Below, piece by piece: positions 38,412 to 50,846 of a DNA stretch of 59,301 nt; positions within the stretch are counted from its first letter, which is position 1; every line of letters begins with the position of its first letter. The notes beneath the pieces were generated by a model that was given only the letters and a program-made list of their open reading frames with translations, did not search any database and was not told where the DNA came from. A program made the translations under genes and the position numbers. The stretch comes from Gammaproteobacteria bacterium. GTDB lineage: Bacteria; Pseudomonadota; Gammaproteobacteria; Arenicellales; Poriferihabitantaceae. Where the stretch lies: positions 1 through 59,301 of the forward strand of contig JAPPPS010000102.1 in NCBI GenBank assembly GCA_028817405.1. Direction: 5' to 3'.

Positions 38412-39599
38412 TTAGTCGACATTTGACTCGGTCACGATTTGCCCGGTCCTGATGTGTTCTCTCATTACATCTTCGAAATGCTCCGCGACCCTGTTCGCGA
38501 TGAATTCGAAGTCATTTTTGTCCCGCTCTTCGATAGTTTCCGAGACGAGATTTTTTACAGGGACTCGGTCCTCGTTGAGCAGGTTTTCGAAGAATTCTCG
38601 CGCTTCTTCCAGGCCGTCTCGAATGTTTCTTTGGGCCGCAATTTTCATGTAGTAGAGATTTGCGATGCCCTCCTTTGTTTCAGGACGGTCGGGCCTTTCG
38701 CTTCTTTTGGCTGCCCGGTCGCAAATCGCCTCGGCTTTTTCCCACTCCCCGATGATGAGATTTCGCTCAGCATATGCTTGCGCTTTATTGTACCACATGG
38801 CCACGGAGCGCTCTTTGGCTTCTTGGAGTTGCACGTCTTTGACGGAAGCGATGCCGCTATTCACTCGAGCGGTATGTGGCCCGATAAGGTTCTGGAGTTT
38901 CTGATCTTCGAGTATGTAGGCCCAGAGGAGAATTGAAGCCAGGGAGTCGACACCATGTTTCTCCTTTTGGAAGGTTGCCCCTTGGTCCAAATCTATCTGT
39001 TTGCAGATGGTCTCGACCTCATTGGCCAGTTTTGACCACTGCTCTGTCCTGCAGAACTCTCCGGCATTGAATAGAAGACGGTAGTAGAATTCGAGTTCTA
39101 CGAACCCGTGTCCTCTGCCTTCGATGTTGAAAGTAAGGCCGATTTTCTCACCCTTCTCGTTGCGCATTGTTACCAGCATCGCTTGCATGCACATGAGATG
39201 CCCTTCGGGTTTGCCACCGGGGATGTGTCCATATGCGGGCGGGGATTTCCAGTTCATGTATTTGACTCTTTCCCATCCGCTTGGGGTCTTGTACATCATC
39301 CAGCGGTTTTGCCGTTCGTCCACATAGGACCCATGGCAGTTGCATTCGAACCCGATAACTCCCAGCACCTGCCCCATCCGGGCGTTGTTGCACCCCGCGT
39401 GCATGGGCTGCAGATTCCAGTCTTTGTGTGTCACGAGGTCGGGCGCTCGCCTATTGGCGAATCTTCTCGGTACCAAGTGGTCCTCGGTAGCCTTTTCGGT
39501 GCCGTCTGCGTTCTCGGAAATCGGTCGGAGGCATCCTCCGGAGTGGATACCGCACCGGTTGTTGTCCCGCTTCATGATTCGTTGCAATCTCGGTTTCAT
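38412..39599 (-). CDS. HNH-nuclease-like protein with helical C-terminus
   Basis: A 395-residue protein with a very strong ribosome-binding site, AAGGAGG, just before the start. Residues 12-71 look like an HNH endonuclease: RDNNRC with Cys16 and Cys23, EDHLVPRR with the His41 expected to be catalytic, then NLQPMHAGCNNAR with His67 and Cys70 as further zinc ligands. Residues ~75-170 hold strands and several His/Cys; residues ~180-395 are mostly helical, with TPR-like stretches. I know no named family with this architecture. A DNA-cleaving defence or mobile-element role is plausible. Confidence 0.7.
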   Translation of the reverse strand: MKPRLQRIMKRDNNRCGIHSGGCLRPISENADGTEKATEDHLVPRRFANRRAPDLVTHKDWNLQPMHAGCNNARMGQVLGVIGFECNCHGSYVDERQNRWMMYKTPSGWERVKYMNWKSPPAYGHIPGGKPEGHLMCMQAMLVTMRNEKGEKIGLTFNIEGRGHGFVELEFYYRLLFNAGEFCRTEQWSKLANEVETICKQIDLDQGATFQKEKHGVDSLASILLWAYILEDQKLQNLIGPHTARVNSGIASVKDVQLQEAKERSVAMWYNKAQAYAERNLIIGEWEKAEAICDRAAKRSERPDRPETKEGIANLYYMKIAAQRNIRDGLEEAREFFENLLNEDRVPVKNLVSETIEERDKNDFEFIANRVAEHFEDVMREHIRTGQIVTESNVD

Positions 39600-40266
39600 G
39601 TCTCCTCCTTCGGTTGGAAAGTAATGAATTTAGCATGCGCGAGAGCGAAGCGCGCCGGCATCAGCCGCCATTTCGGACGATGTAGGGGAATAGGGAATAT
39701 TTTTCGCCTACACGGTATCTCTCACCTCGGCGCCCGCTTAACGGACTGCGGGCGTGGCGGGGGTGGGGGGCTACGGGCGCGGCGAGAAATCGAGCGAAAG
39801 CCTGCCCCCGCCCCGAGCGGGGGATTCTGGACTCCGGCTGTTGCCGGAGTGGCAAGAGGGGCCGCGCCGTCGATTCAAACGCGGCATTGTCGCGCCGATA
39901 TCGGTACTTAAGCCGGTATCGGTACTTAAGACTCTGGACTCCGGGTCGGGGCCCTTCGTTGCGATTGAGAGTTCCCGCGGTTCAACTCATCCCCGCCGCC
40001 CTGCCGATTGCCGTCCTTGCTCGGGGCGGCGGGGGTGTCGAGTCAAATGAAAGGGTTGCGCGGCGGCTGGTTTGCCATCTGTGGTGTCTGGACTCCGGCG
40101 TCCAAGCCGGAAAAATCCGCCGGGAGCGGATTTTCGCGCGAGATAAAGGGTTTGGAGCGGGGGCGTTCCAAACGATTGCGCCGCGCCACCCTTCGCGCCG
40201 TGTAATTGGATGCGGCGGCATCCGGCCCTCATTTTCCGCGCGTGAACTTCGGCCGATTTTGGGCAG
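39600..40266. other. Repeat-filled gap between HNH and protease genes
   Basis: About 670 bases with no credible gene. In order: the HNH promoter side, the right copy of the 31-base inverted repeat (39729-39759), a GCCCCGAGCGGGG hairpin at about 39810-39823, and several arms of the dispersed repeat (TCTGGACTCCGG at about 39826, 39930 and 40085). GGTACTTAAG units lie near 39901-39930. It seems to be a repeat landing site. Confidence 0.7.
39729..39759 (-). repeat. Right copy of the 31-base inverted repeat
   Basis: Reverse complement of 33710-33740 with two mismatches, both in the middle of the left third. It closes the 6-kb segment that includes the IS30 remnant. Confidence 0.85.
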
Positions 40267-41202
40267 TCATTCAGCCGTTCTCATCGGAGGGGATGTCTGC
40301 TCAATATGATTTTTCACCCACTTTTTCCCCTGATGGTTGCAGATGACTTTAATGGTGGCGCTATGTTCAAAGATGACGGTGGCGAAATGGTATGCGGTTA
40401 AGATTGCATCCTGAATCTCCTGATTTTCTTCCATTTCTTCGACAACCAGTCCCCATTCTCTTACGCTGTCGATGTCTATCCTCTGGCCGTGCACAAATAT
40501 GCCTTCGCCCATGGCATTAAATTTTTCCGCGACTTCCTCCGCATTGACTCTTCCGTCCGCCAACATCCTCTTGCTCAGCCAAGTTTCCACCAAGTGTTCG
40601 CTGTAGGACAAAGCCTCGCTTGCTTCCACCAACAACGAAGGCCCCATGCTCTGTAAAATCGGCGCCCACAAATGCGCCAATTTCGTATCCCTTTCGATAT
40701 CTGATTCAGCCCGGCCAAATCCGTCAATAATCGCTCTTGCGGACACCGTCCTGTTCTGGAAAGGCATTTGCGGGTCAATCGGCCCCAGTTGACTCTGCTT
40801 GCCCATAACGATTTTATTGGATGCCAGCGCAATCATCGTCCCTCCGGACATGGCGTAGACCGGAACAACGGCGGTTATATCTTGAAATTTCTTGTGCAGG
40901 TAACCGACAATGGTTTCCACCGCTGTTACCACGCCCCCGGGGGTGTGGAGAAGTAACACCAGTCCTTTGCTCGTGTCCATTTGGTGGACAACGGTCATAA
41001 AACCGTTGATGTCGTCAGCCATTATTTGACATGCTGTATGGGGTTTCTGCAAAAAAGCGGATGAATAACAAATCACATTGGCTCCGCCATACAAGTCGCT
41101 GATACGGCCAAGCGAACTCTGCAGTTGCCGGTCCAGCCACTGCATCGCCTCTTGCGGATTTTGCCGGCCAAGGCTGTCTATGATGTCCGTCCAAGCAGGC
41201 AT
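40267..41202 (-). CDS. ClpP-fold serine protease (SDH/SppA-like)
   Basis: A 311-residue protein of the ClpP/crotonase fold, closest by memory to the serine dehydrogenase proteinase group. LLLHTPGGVVTAVETIVGYL at ~82-101 forms the oxyanion turn, YAMSGGTMIALAS at ~116 carries the likely nucleophile serine, and LGPIDPQMP follows as in SppA-type proteases. No signal peptide or membrane helix is seen, so it is probably cytoplasmic. GGGGGG lies eight bases before the start. It follows a 59-codon gene by nine bases, an obvious pair. Target unknown. Confidence 0.82.
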   Translation of the reverse strand: MPAWTDIIDSLGRQNPQEAMQWLDRQLQSSLGRISDLYGGANVICYSSAFLQKPHTACQIMADDINGFMTVVHQMDTSKGLVLLLHTPGGVVTAVETIVGYLHKKFQDITAVVPVYAMSGGTMIALASNKIVMGKQSQLGPIDPQMPFQNRTVSARAIIDGFGRAESDIERDTKLAHLWAPILQSMGPSLLVEASEALSYSEHLVETWLSKRMLADGRVNAEEVAEKFNAMGEGIFVHGQRIDIDSVREWGLVVEEMEENQEIQDAILTAYHFATVIFEHSATIKVICNHQGKKWVKNHIEQTSPPMRTAE

Positions 41203-41211
41203 AGCGCCCCC

Positions 41212-41391
41212 CTAAAATGCGTTTTTAGTCAGTGGCTGGTCGAGAGAAGGAATTCGAATTTCAGTATCCGCTTCTGTGACCGCGAGAACTTCCAGAGTAT
41301 CCGCTATTTTCAGATACTCTTCGTAGTCCTTTTTCGCTTTCTCCAGCAACGACAAATAGTCGGCGGAGAATTTCTTTTCTTGGGTTTTCAT
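41212..41391 (-). CDS. Small protein paired with the ClpP-fold protease
   Basis: A 59-residue protein directly upstream of, and surely co-transcribed with, the ClpP-fold protease. Residues 5-40 form an amphipathic helix (FSADYLSLLEKAKKDYEEYL). The tail IRIPSLDQPLTKNAF is extended. The longer frame to 41439 adds residues without support. No family is recognised. It may be a regulator, adaptor or substrate of the protease. Confidence 0.6.
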   Translation of the reverse strand: MKTQEKKFSADYLSLLEKAKKDYEEYLKIADTLEVLAVTEADTEIRIPSLDQPLTKNAF

Positions 41392-41755
41392 AGGTTTGCC
41401 CCCGTGGGTTGGTGATTGGATATTATATCCCGGCATCAAAAATAAATGTCAACGCTAAATCTCGCCCCCAATCCCGGACTCTTGGGGGCATTTTTGTGCC
41501 TGAAAGTAGGCATCCGGCCCCCATTTTCCGCGCGTAAACTGGCATCGGGTTGTGGTATCCTCCGCCTTTCCCGGCATCCCGCCGGGCGTTTAACGCCAGA
41601 CCCGCCAAGATTCAGCATGAAAACCCCAGCCGCCGCTGACGATGCGTTCCGCTTGAAAAATGCCGCGCGCTGGGCGGCGTGCTGTTCATGGCGTTCAGTC
41701 TGATTGGCGACTGACGCCGTTGTCTATCCCGTTAATTATCCCCTCCGGATGCATC
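41392..41755. other. Gap at the right junction of the island
   Basis: It contains a hairpin at 41463-41500, then a 28-codon frame at 41617-41703 (MKTPAAADD start) with no recognisable family. An overlapping frame reads ALGGVLFMAFSLIGD before a stop, which looks like the end of a membrane segment. It may be debris of a gene lost when the island formed. skp begins at 41756. Confidence 0.4.
41463..41500 (+). terminator. Hairpin with T-run
   Basis: GCCCCCAA and TTGGGGGC pair around a ten-base loop, followed by ATTTTTG on the plus strand. No plus-strand gene reads into it today, so it may belong to a lost gene or to a repeat. Confidence 0.5.
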
Positions 41756-42304
41756 ATGAAACTGAATTTTTTACCCCGAGTTTTTCCCGCGCCGGCGGCC
41801 GTGGTTGCCATGGCCGTCGCGGTCGTCGTCACCGTCGTCGCCGTTTTGCCGGCGCCGGCGCATGCGCAGAGCATGGGTTATGTCGACGCGCGGCGGCTCA
41901 TCGAGCAGGCGCCGCAGGGCCAAGAGCAGAACCGCGAACTGGAGGCCGAGTTCGCCGAGCGCAACCGTGAGTTAAAGGTGCGCTTCGAGTTGTTCAAGGA
42001 GCAGGAGGATGAGTTGGAAAAAAACCGCCTGGCGCTGAGCGAGGCGGAGTTGCTCGAGCGCGCCGCCGACTTGCGCGAGCAGGAGCGCAAACTGCGGCGC
42101 GCGCAGCGCGAATACAACGAGGACTACGCGCGCCGCCGCAGCCACCACTTGGGCAAGTTGGAAAAGTTGATTACCGAAGTCATCCGCGATGTCGCCAAGC
42201 GCGAGGGCTTGGATGTGGTTTTCCAGCAGGTGGTCTACGCCAGCGAGGACATCGACTTGACCGACACGGTGCTGGAAGAATTGAAAAAACGCCACCAACC
42301 ATGA
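41756..42304 (+). CDS. skp: Periplasmic chaperone Skp/OmpH
   Basis: A 182-residue protein with a signal peptide ending at AHA (about residue 37). The mature part starts with MGYVDARRLIEQAPQ and continues as a long charged coiled coil (about 60-135), the tentacle of the Skp trimer. It ends with VFQQVVYASEDIDLTDTVLEEL, typical of OmpH. Skp shields unfolded outer-membrane proteins on the way to BamA. It normally follows bamA directly; here it is first after the island. The start at 41756 gives a proper signal peptide. Confidence 0.92.
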   Translation: MKLNFLPRVFPAPAAVVAMAVAVVVTVVAVLPAPAHAQSMGYVDARRLIEQAPQGQEQNRELEAEFAERNRELKVRFELFKEQEDELEKNRLALSEAELLERAADLREQERKLRRAQREYNEDYARRRSHHLGKLEKLITEVIRDVAKREGLDVVFQQVVYASEDIDLTDTVLEELKKRHQP

Positions 42305-42477
42305 CCGCGCCGGCGCATGCGATGAATTCGTTGTCGACCGGCGCGGCGGCCCGGGGCGCGGCGGTCACGGTGATGTCGACCGTGCGGGGCGATGGGCGCG
42401 CAAGTGACGGTGGCGGCGAGTCCGGCGATGTTTGCGCGGCCGATGACACCGGCGCGGTCGGTGATGCCGGCGATTCC

Positions 42478-43545
42478 ATGTCAGTACCAATTACCTTAGC
42501 GCGCATCGCCGAAGTCACCGGCGGGCGGGTGGATGGCGACGCCGGCTTCACGGTCGCGGCGTTGAAAAGTTTGGATTCGGCGCGCGCCGACTCGCTGTCG
42601 TTCTGCGCCGGCGGCCGGCATGCCGCGGCGCTCAAAACCACCGCGGCCGGCGCGCTGCTGCTGCGCGCCGAAGACGCCGCCTATTTTCCCCGCCACAAAA
42701 TCTTGGTCGCCGACCCGTATCTCGCCTACGCCCGCGCCAGCGCGTTGTTCGCGCCGCCGGCGCCGCCGCCGGGCGTTCACCCAACCGCGGTCGTCGCGGC
42801 CGATGCGGCGGTGCACCCGGGCGCGACGGTCGGCGCATACAGCGTCATCGGCGCCGGCGCGGTCATCGCGCGCGGCGCGGTCGTCGGCGCGCATGTTTTC
42901 ATCGGCGACGCTTGCGTCATCGGCGAACACACCGTCATCGATGCCGGCGCGCGCATTTATGCCGGGGTCAGCATCGGCCGCGGTTGCCGCATCGCCTCCG
43001 GCGCGGTCATCGGCGCGCCGGGTTTCGGTTATGCGGCGGCGGGCGAAAATATCGACACCGCCGCCGGCGAAAATAGCGGCGACGGTGGCGGCGACGGGGA
43101 TGGCGGCGGCGGCGAAACCATCGACCGTACATGTACATGGGCCCGCATCGAACAACTCGGCGGCGTGGTCATCGGCGATGAAGTCGACATCGGCGCGCAC
43201 ACCGCCATCGACCGCGGCGCGCTGGACGACACCGTCATCGGCGACCGCGTCAAACTCGACAACCACATCCAAATCGCGCACAACGTGCGCATCGGCGACG
43301 ACACCATCATGGCCGGCTGCGTGGCCGTGGCCGGCAGCGCCGTCATCGGCAAGCGATGCCAATTCGGCGGGCGCGCGTCGGTGTTAGGTCACCTCAGCAT
43401 CGCCGATGATGTGCGCGTCCACGCCGGCGGTTTTGTCGCCAAGTCCATCGCGCAAGTTGGCGATTATTCGTCGCTGCTGCCGGCCATGCCGGCCGCGCGT
43501 TGGCGGCGCATCGTCGCCGGTTTGCGCCGCGGAGGTGCCGGATGA
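42478..43545 (+). CDS. lpxD: UDP-3-O-acyl-glucosamine N-acyltransferase
   Basis: A 355-residue acyltransferase adding the second hydroxyacyl chain in lipid A synthesis. The family start ITLARIAEVTGGRVDGD fits an ATG at 42478. An in-frame ATG at 42301, coupled to the skp stop, would add 59 low-complexity residues. The left-handed beta helix is built of hexapeptide repeats (VIGAGAVIARGAVVGAHVFI and later). The catalytic histidine is in NHIQIAHNV. A Gly-Asp-rich insert (residues ~188-214, [17 protein letters not shown]) interrupts the helix after GFGYA. It is coupled to fabZ by ATGA. Confidence 0.94.
   Translation: MSVPITLARIAEVTGGRVDGDAGFTVAALKSLDSARADSLSFCAGGRHAAALKTTAAGALLLRAEDAAYFPRHKILVADPYLAYARASALFAPPAPPPGVHPTAVVAADAAVHPGATVGAYSVIGAGAVIARGAVVGAHVFIGDACVIGEHTVIDAGARIYAGVSIGRGCRIASGAVIGAPGFGYAAAGENIDTAAGENSGDGGGDGDGGGGETIDRTCTWARIEQLGGVVIGDEVDIGAHTAIDRGALDDTVIGDRVKLDNHIQIAHNVRIGDDTIMAGCVAVAGSAVIGKRCQFGGRASVLGHLSIADDVRVHAGGFVAKSIAQVGDYSSLLPAMPAARWRRIVAGLRRGGAG
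43041..43120 (+). repeat. GD-coding repeat insert inside lpxD
   Basis: GGCGACGGTGGCGGCGACGG-type repeats, preceded by a doubled GGCGAAAATA, add about 27 residues to LpxD at a loop of the beta helix. Confidence 0.8.
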
Positions 43546-44045
43546 CCGAATCCGCCGACGCCAAAACCGCCGCGGCCGCCGCCGACACCCGCATCGACAT
43601 CCACCGCATCCGCGAAATTCTGCCGCACCGTTATCCGTTCCTGCTCATCGACCGGGTGCTGGACTACGAACTGCACACCCGCCTGCGCGCAATCAAAAAT
43701 GTGTCGGTGAACGAACCGTTTTTCCAGGGGCATTTCCCGGCCTATCCGGTGTTCCCCGGGGTGCTGATTTTGGAAGCCATCGCCCAGGCCTCGGCGATTC
43801 TCGCCAGCCGCGGTCTCAGTGAGGGCGAGGGCGGCGGCGAACACCCCGGCGACAACATCCTGTTCCTGTTCGCCGGCATCGACCGCGCCAGGTTCAAGCA
43901 GCCGGTCGAACCCGGCGACCAGTTGCTGCTGGAAGTCGAGCAACTGCAGCGCAAAAGTCGCATCTGGAAATACGCCGGGCGCGCCTCGGTCGACGGCCGC
44001 CTGGCCGCCGCCGCCGACATCCTGTTCACCTACCGCGCGCTGTAA
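43542..44045 (+). CDS. fabZ: 3-hydroxyacyl-[acyl-carrier-protein] dehydratase
   Basis: A 167-residue hot-dog-fold dehydratase of fatty acid elongation. The catalytic histidine is in LPHRYPFLLIDRV and the glutamate in FPGVLILEAIAQ, both conserved in FabZ. The start at 43542 overlaps the lpxD stop and is preceded by GGAGGTG. The N-terminal ~25 residues are an Ala-rich extension. A short Gly/Glu stretch (SEGEGGGEHPGD) sits in a loop at ~100. It shares hydroxyacyl-ACP substrates with LpxD and LpxA. Confidence 0.96.
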   Translation: MTESADAKTAAAAADTRIDIHRIREILPHRYPFLLIDRVLDYELHTRLRAIKNVSVNEPFFQGHFPAYPVFPGVLILEAIAQASAILASRGLSEGEGGGEHPGDNILFLFAGIDRARFKQPVEPGDQLLLEVEQLQRKSRIWKYAGRASVDGRLAAAADILFTYRAL

Positions 44046-44047
44046 CC

Positions 44048-44890
44048 ATGCCGCGCATTCACCCCACGGCCCTCATCGCGCCCGGCGCAGAGTTGGGCGA
44101 GGGCGTGACGGTCGGCGCGTTTTCGGTCATCGAGGAAGGCGTGGTCATCGGCGATAACGCGCGCATCGGCGAGCATGTCATCGTGCGCGGCGGCAGCGCC
44201 ATCGGCGCGCACACCCGCATCTTCCAGTTCTGCTCCATCGGCGACGAACCGCAGCATCAGGACTACGCCGGCGAACCGACCCGCCTCATCATCGGCGCGC
44301 ACAACACCATCCGCGAATACTGCACGCTGAACCGCGGCACCGCGGCCGGCTTGGGCGTCACCCGCATCGGCGCTCACAATCTCATCATGGCGTACGCGCA
44401 CATCGCGCACGATTGCACGCTCGGCGATAACATCATCTTCGCCAACGGCGCGAGTCTGGCCGGGCATGTCGAAGTCGGCGACCACGCGATTCTCGGCGGC
44501 TTCACGCTGGTGCACCAGCACTGCAACATCGGCGCGCACTGCATCACCGGCATCGGCGCGGTGTGCCTGCAGGATGTGCCGCCGTACATCATCGCCGCCG
44601 GCAACACCGCCGCGCCGTTCGGCATCAATGTCAAGGGCTTGCGGCGGCGGCAGTTCAGCGAGGCCGCGATTGCGCGGTTGCGGCGCGCGTACCGGTTGCT
44701 GTACCGCAGCAACCTGGATTTTCAGTCGGCCATCGAGGCCATCGACGGCATCGGCGACGCGGAGGCCGCGGCCGTCACCGGCGTCGCCGATGCCGGCCCC
44801 GGCGCGGCTTCCGGCGGCGAGACCGGCGGCGCGGAAATCACCGTGCTGTGCGACTTCCTGCGCCGCTCGACGCGCGGCATCATTCGCTGA
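44048..44890 (+). CDS. lpxA: UDP-N-acetylglucosamine acyltransferase
   Basis: A 280-residue enzyme for the first step of lipid A synthesis. The hexapeptide-repeat beta helix runs from IHPTALIAPGAELGEGVTVG to about residue 190. The catalytic histidine is in YAHIAHDC. The end of the helix shows NVKGLRRRQFS, then the helical C-terminal part, in which SGGETGG and preceding Ala/Gly residues (about 245-262) form an extra loop. It starts two bases after fabZ. Confidence 0.96.
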   Translation: MPRIHPTALIAPGAELGEGVTVGAFSVIEEGVVIGDNARIGEHVIVRGGSAIGAHTRIFQFCSIGDEPQHQDYAGEPTRLIIGAHNTIREYCTLNRGTAAGLGVTRIGAHNLIMAYAHIAHDCTLGDNIIFANGASLAGHVEVGDHAILGGFTLVHQHCNIGAHCITGIGAVCLQDVPPYIIAAGNTAAPFGINVKGLRRRQFSEAAIARLRRAYRLLYRSNLDFQSAIEAIDGIGDAEAAAVTGVADAGPGAASGGETGGAEITVLCDFLRRSTRGIIR

Positions 44891-44960
44891 CACGGGTCGG
44901 CGGCGATGCGCGGTGGCGGGCGATGGTGACGGTAGCGGCGACGGTGACGGTGGCGGCGGC
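44891..44960 (+). repeat. Repeat spacer between lpxA and lpxB
   Basis: The 70-base spacer includes GGTGACGGTAGCGGCGACGG followed by GTGACGGTGGCGGCGGC, the same short repeat that is inserted in several genes here. In most relatives lpxA and lpxB nearly touch. Confidence 0.7.
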
Positions 44961-46166
44961 ATGACCGGGTTGCGGGTGGCGTTGGTGGCCGGCGAATCTT
45001 CCGGCGACCAGTTGGCAGCCGGCCTCATCGAGGCGTTGCGCGCGCGCCGCCCGGCCTGCGTTTTCAGCGGCGTCGGCGGGCCGCGGATGGCCGCGGCCGG
45101 CTGCGAAATTCTGTTCGACATGGAGCGCATCGGCGTCATCGGATTGGACGGCCTGGCAACCAAACTGCCCGGCATTCTCAGCATTCGCCGCCGCTTGTTC
45201 GCGCGTTTCGCCGGCGCCGGCCGCCCGGATGTATTCGTCGGCGTCGATGCGCCGGACTTCAACCTCGCGCTGGAAGGCAGACTGCGGCGCGCCGGCATCG
45301 CTTGCGCGCACTATGTCAGTCCGACGGTGTGGGCGTGGCGGGCGTACCGCCTGCGCAAAATCCGCCGCAGCGTCGACCACATGCTGACCCTGTTTCCGTT
45401 CGAGGCGGCGTTCTACCGCGCGCGCGGCGTGCCGGTCACCTGCGTCGGGCATCCGTTGGCGGACCGCATCGAGGCGCCGCAGCGCGCCGCGGCCCGGCGC
45501 GCGTTGGGCCTCGGCGACGACGGCGACGGCGACGGCGACGGTTTATACATCGCGCTTCTGCCCGGCAGTCGCCGCAGCGAAATCACGCGCTTGGCGCGGG
45601 TGTTCATGGACGCGGCGCGGCGGATTGTGGCGCGCCACCGGCACGCCCGGTTTATTCTGCCGTTCGCCAACGCGGCCGCGGCCGAGTCGTTCGCTACGGC
45701 CGCGGGGCCGGTGCATGACTTGCCGCTGCGCACCTTGCCCGCGGATTTCCGCCCGGTGGATTCCGATGCCGGCGCGCGCGGCCGCACACCGTCGCAACTG
45801 GCGTTGGAGGCCTGCGATGTCGGCATCGTCGCGTCCGGCACCGCGGCGCTGGAGGCCGCGCTGCTGCGGCGCGCGCACTTGGTGGCGTACAAATTAGCCG
45901 CGCCGAGTTACCACTTGATGCGCCGCCTGCGGCGGGTGGATTACTACTCGATGCCGAACCAGTTGCTGCCGCGGCCGCTGGTGCCGGAGTTGATTCAGGG
46001 GCGCGCGACCGCCGCCAACATCGCGGCCGAGGCGCTGGCGTTGTTGGATGACCCGGCGCGGGTGGCGGCGTTGGAGCGGCATTTCGCCGCCATGCATCAG
46101 TCGTTGAAGTTGGGCGCGAATGAGCGCGCCGCGGACGCGGTGCTGCGATTGGCGGAGGCGGCATGA
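44961..46166 (+). CDS. lpxB: Lipid-A-disaccharide synthase
   Basis: A 401-residue glycosyltransferase joining UDP-diacylglucosamine and lipid X. The family start [20 protein letters not shown] is at 44961. Further landmarks are [40 protein letters not shown] and [13 protein letters not shown] short Gly-Asp run ([10 protein letters not shown], residues ~185-194) precedes [10 protein letters not shown], at the junction of the two Rossmann lobes. It overlaps rnhB by four bases. Confidence 0.96.
   Translation: MTGLRVALVAGESSGDQLAAGLIEALRARRPACVFSGVGGPRMAAAGCEILFDMERIGVIGLDGLATKLPGILSIRRRLFARFAGAGRPDVFVGVDAPDFNLALEGRLRRAGIACAHYVSPTVWAWRAYRLRKIRRSVDHMLTLFPFEAAFYRARGVPVTCVGHPLADRIEAPQRAAARRALGLGDDGDGDGDGLYIALLPGSRRSEITRLARVFMDAARRIVARHRHARFILPFANAAAAESFATAAGPVHDLPLRTLPADFRPVDSDAGARGRTPSQLALEACDVGIVASGTAALEAALLRRAHLVAYKLAAPSYHLMRRLRRVDYYSMPNQLLPRPLVPELIQGRATAANIAAEALALLDDPARVAALERHFAAMHQSLKLGANERAADAVLRLAEAA
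45512..45541 (+). repeat. GD-coding microsatellite inside lpxB
   Basis: GGCGAC repeated in tandem gives Gly-Asp pairs just before the second lobe of LpxB. Confidence 0.8.
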
Positions 46167-46890
46167 ACGCGGATGCCGGCGCCGTCACCGCCGCGGCCGA
46201 GGTGGAATTGGTCGCGGGCGTGGATGAAGCCGGGCGCGGGCCATTGGCCGGCCCGGTGGTGGCGGCCGCGGTGCTGCTGGACCCGCGCCGGCCGATTGCG
46301 GGCCTGGCCGATTCCAAAACCTTGTCCGCGGCGCGGCGGGCGGCGTTGGAAGCGGAAATTAAAAACCGCGCGCGCGCCTGGGCGGTGGCGGCCGCGGCGG
46401 TCGAGGAAATCGACCAACTGAACATTTTGCGCGCGACATTGCTGGCGATGCGGCGCGCGGTGACGGCGCTGCGGCCGCGCCCGCAGCGCGCGTTGGTGGA
46501 CGGCAACCGTCTGCCGGACTTGCCTTGCCCGGCGCAGGCCATCGTCGGCGGCGATGCGCTGCATCCGGTCATCTCCGCGGCCTCGATTCTCGCCAAACAA
46601 TCGCGCGACCGCCGCATGCGGGCGTTGGCGCGCGCCTGCCCGCAATACGGATTCGAGCGCCACAAGGGCTACCCCACGCGCGCCCACCTCGAGGCGCTGC
46701 GGCGGCACGGCGCGAGCATCCACCACCGTCGCAGTTTCGCGCCGGTCAAACGCGTGCTGGAAATCGGCGTCGACATTGTCGGCGGCGTCGATGGCGGCGT
46801 CGATGCGCATGCCGCGGCCGCCGAGACCACCGTCACCGAGACCACCGTCGCCATCGCCACCGCCACCGTCGCCACCGAGGGCCGCCCCCG

Positions 46891-46894
<4 letters not shown>
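46163..46894 (+). CDS. rnhB: Ribonuclease HII
   Basis: A 243-residue nuclease that removes ribonucleotides from DNA. The catalytic acidic residues sit in [16 protein letters not shown] and in [34 protein letters not shown] completes the family signature. It overlaps lpxB and dnaE, each as ATGA. The last ~45 residues ([21 protein letters not shown] and on) are encoded by the same kind of DNA repeat, in an orientation that yields Thr, Val and Ala instead of Gly-Asp. Confidence 0.95.
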
Positions 46895-50583
<3,689 letters not shown>

Positions 50584-50846
50584 CCCTCGAATACCGCATC
50601 ACCCCCACCGCCGCGCGGACCGCCGCACTTAATCCCGCGGCGCGTAGCGCCGCAACTCCCGCCGTAGAGCGGGAGTCCAGAGTCTTTAATTTATGTTGCT
50701 CCGCGCCAAGGTTCATTAAAGACTCTGGACTCCGGTTGCCGCCTTCGTTGCGGCTAAAGCCGCCATACTAATTCCGCGGCGTAGCGCAACTCCCGTCGAA
50801 GAACGGGAGACCAGCGTCTTGGCTTTTTGTCGCTTCCGTTGCCGCG
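50584..50846. repeat. Gap between dnaE and ffh filled by dispersed repeats
   Basis: No gene. It holds two GCGCAACTCCCG blocks (about 50649 and 50779), a complete long hairpin (50672-50733) and a second GAACGGGAGACCAG arm near 50803. dnaE and ffh converge here, so the hairpin may stop transcription from both sides. Confidence 0.75.
50672..50733. repeat. Long-hairpin repeat, complete copy
   Basis: A perfect 19-base inverted repeat (50672-50690 and 50715-50733, core GGAGTCCAGAGTC) around a 24-base loop. The stem contains T-runs on both strands, so it could act as a bidirectional terminator. It is the type copy of the family. Confidence 0.9.

Noticed and set aside
39600-40266. Small open frames in the repeat-filled gap considered as genes
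   Set aside because: They are made of dispersed repeats in several frames and have no ribosome-binding site or family likeness.
42301-42477. N-terminal extension of LpxD from an ATG coupled to the skp stop
   Set aside because: It would add 59 low-complexity residues; the LpxD family starts at the methionine encoded at 42478. It remains possible that the coupled start is used.
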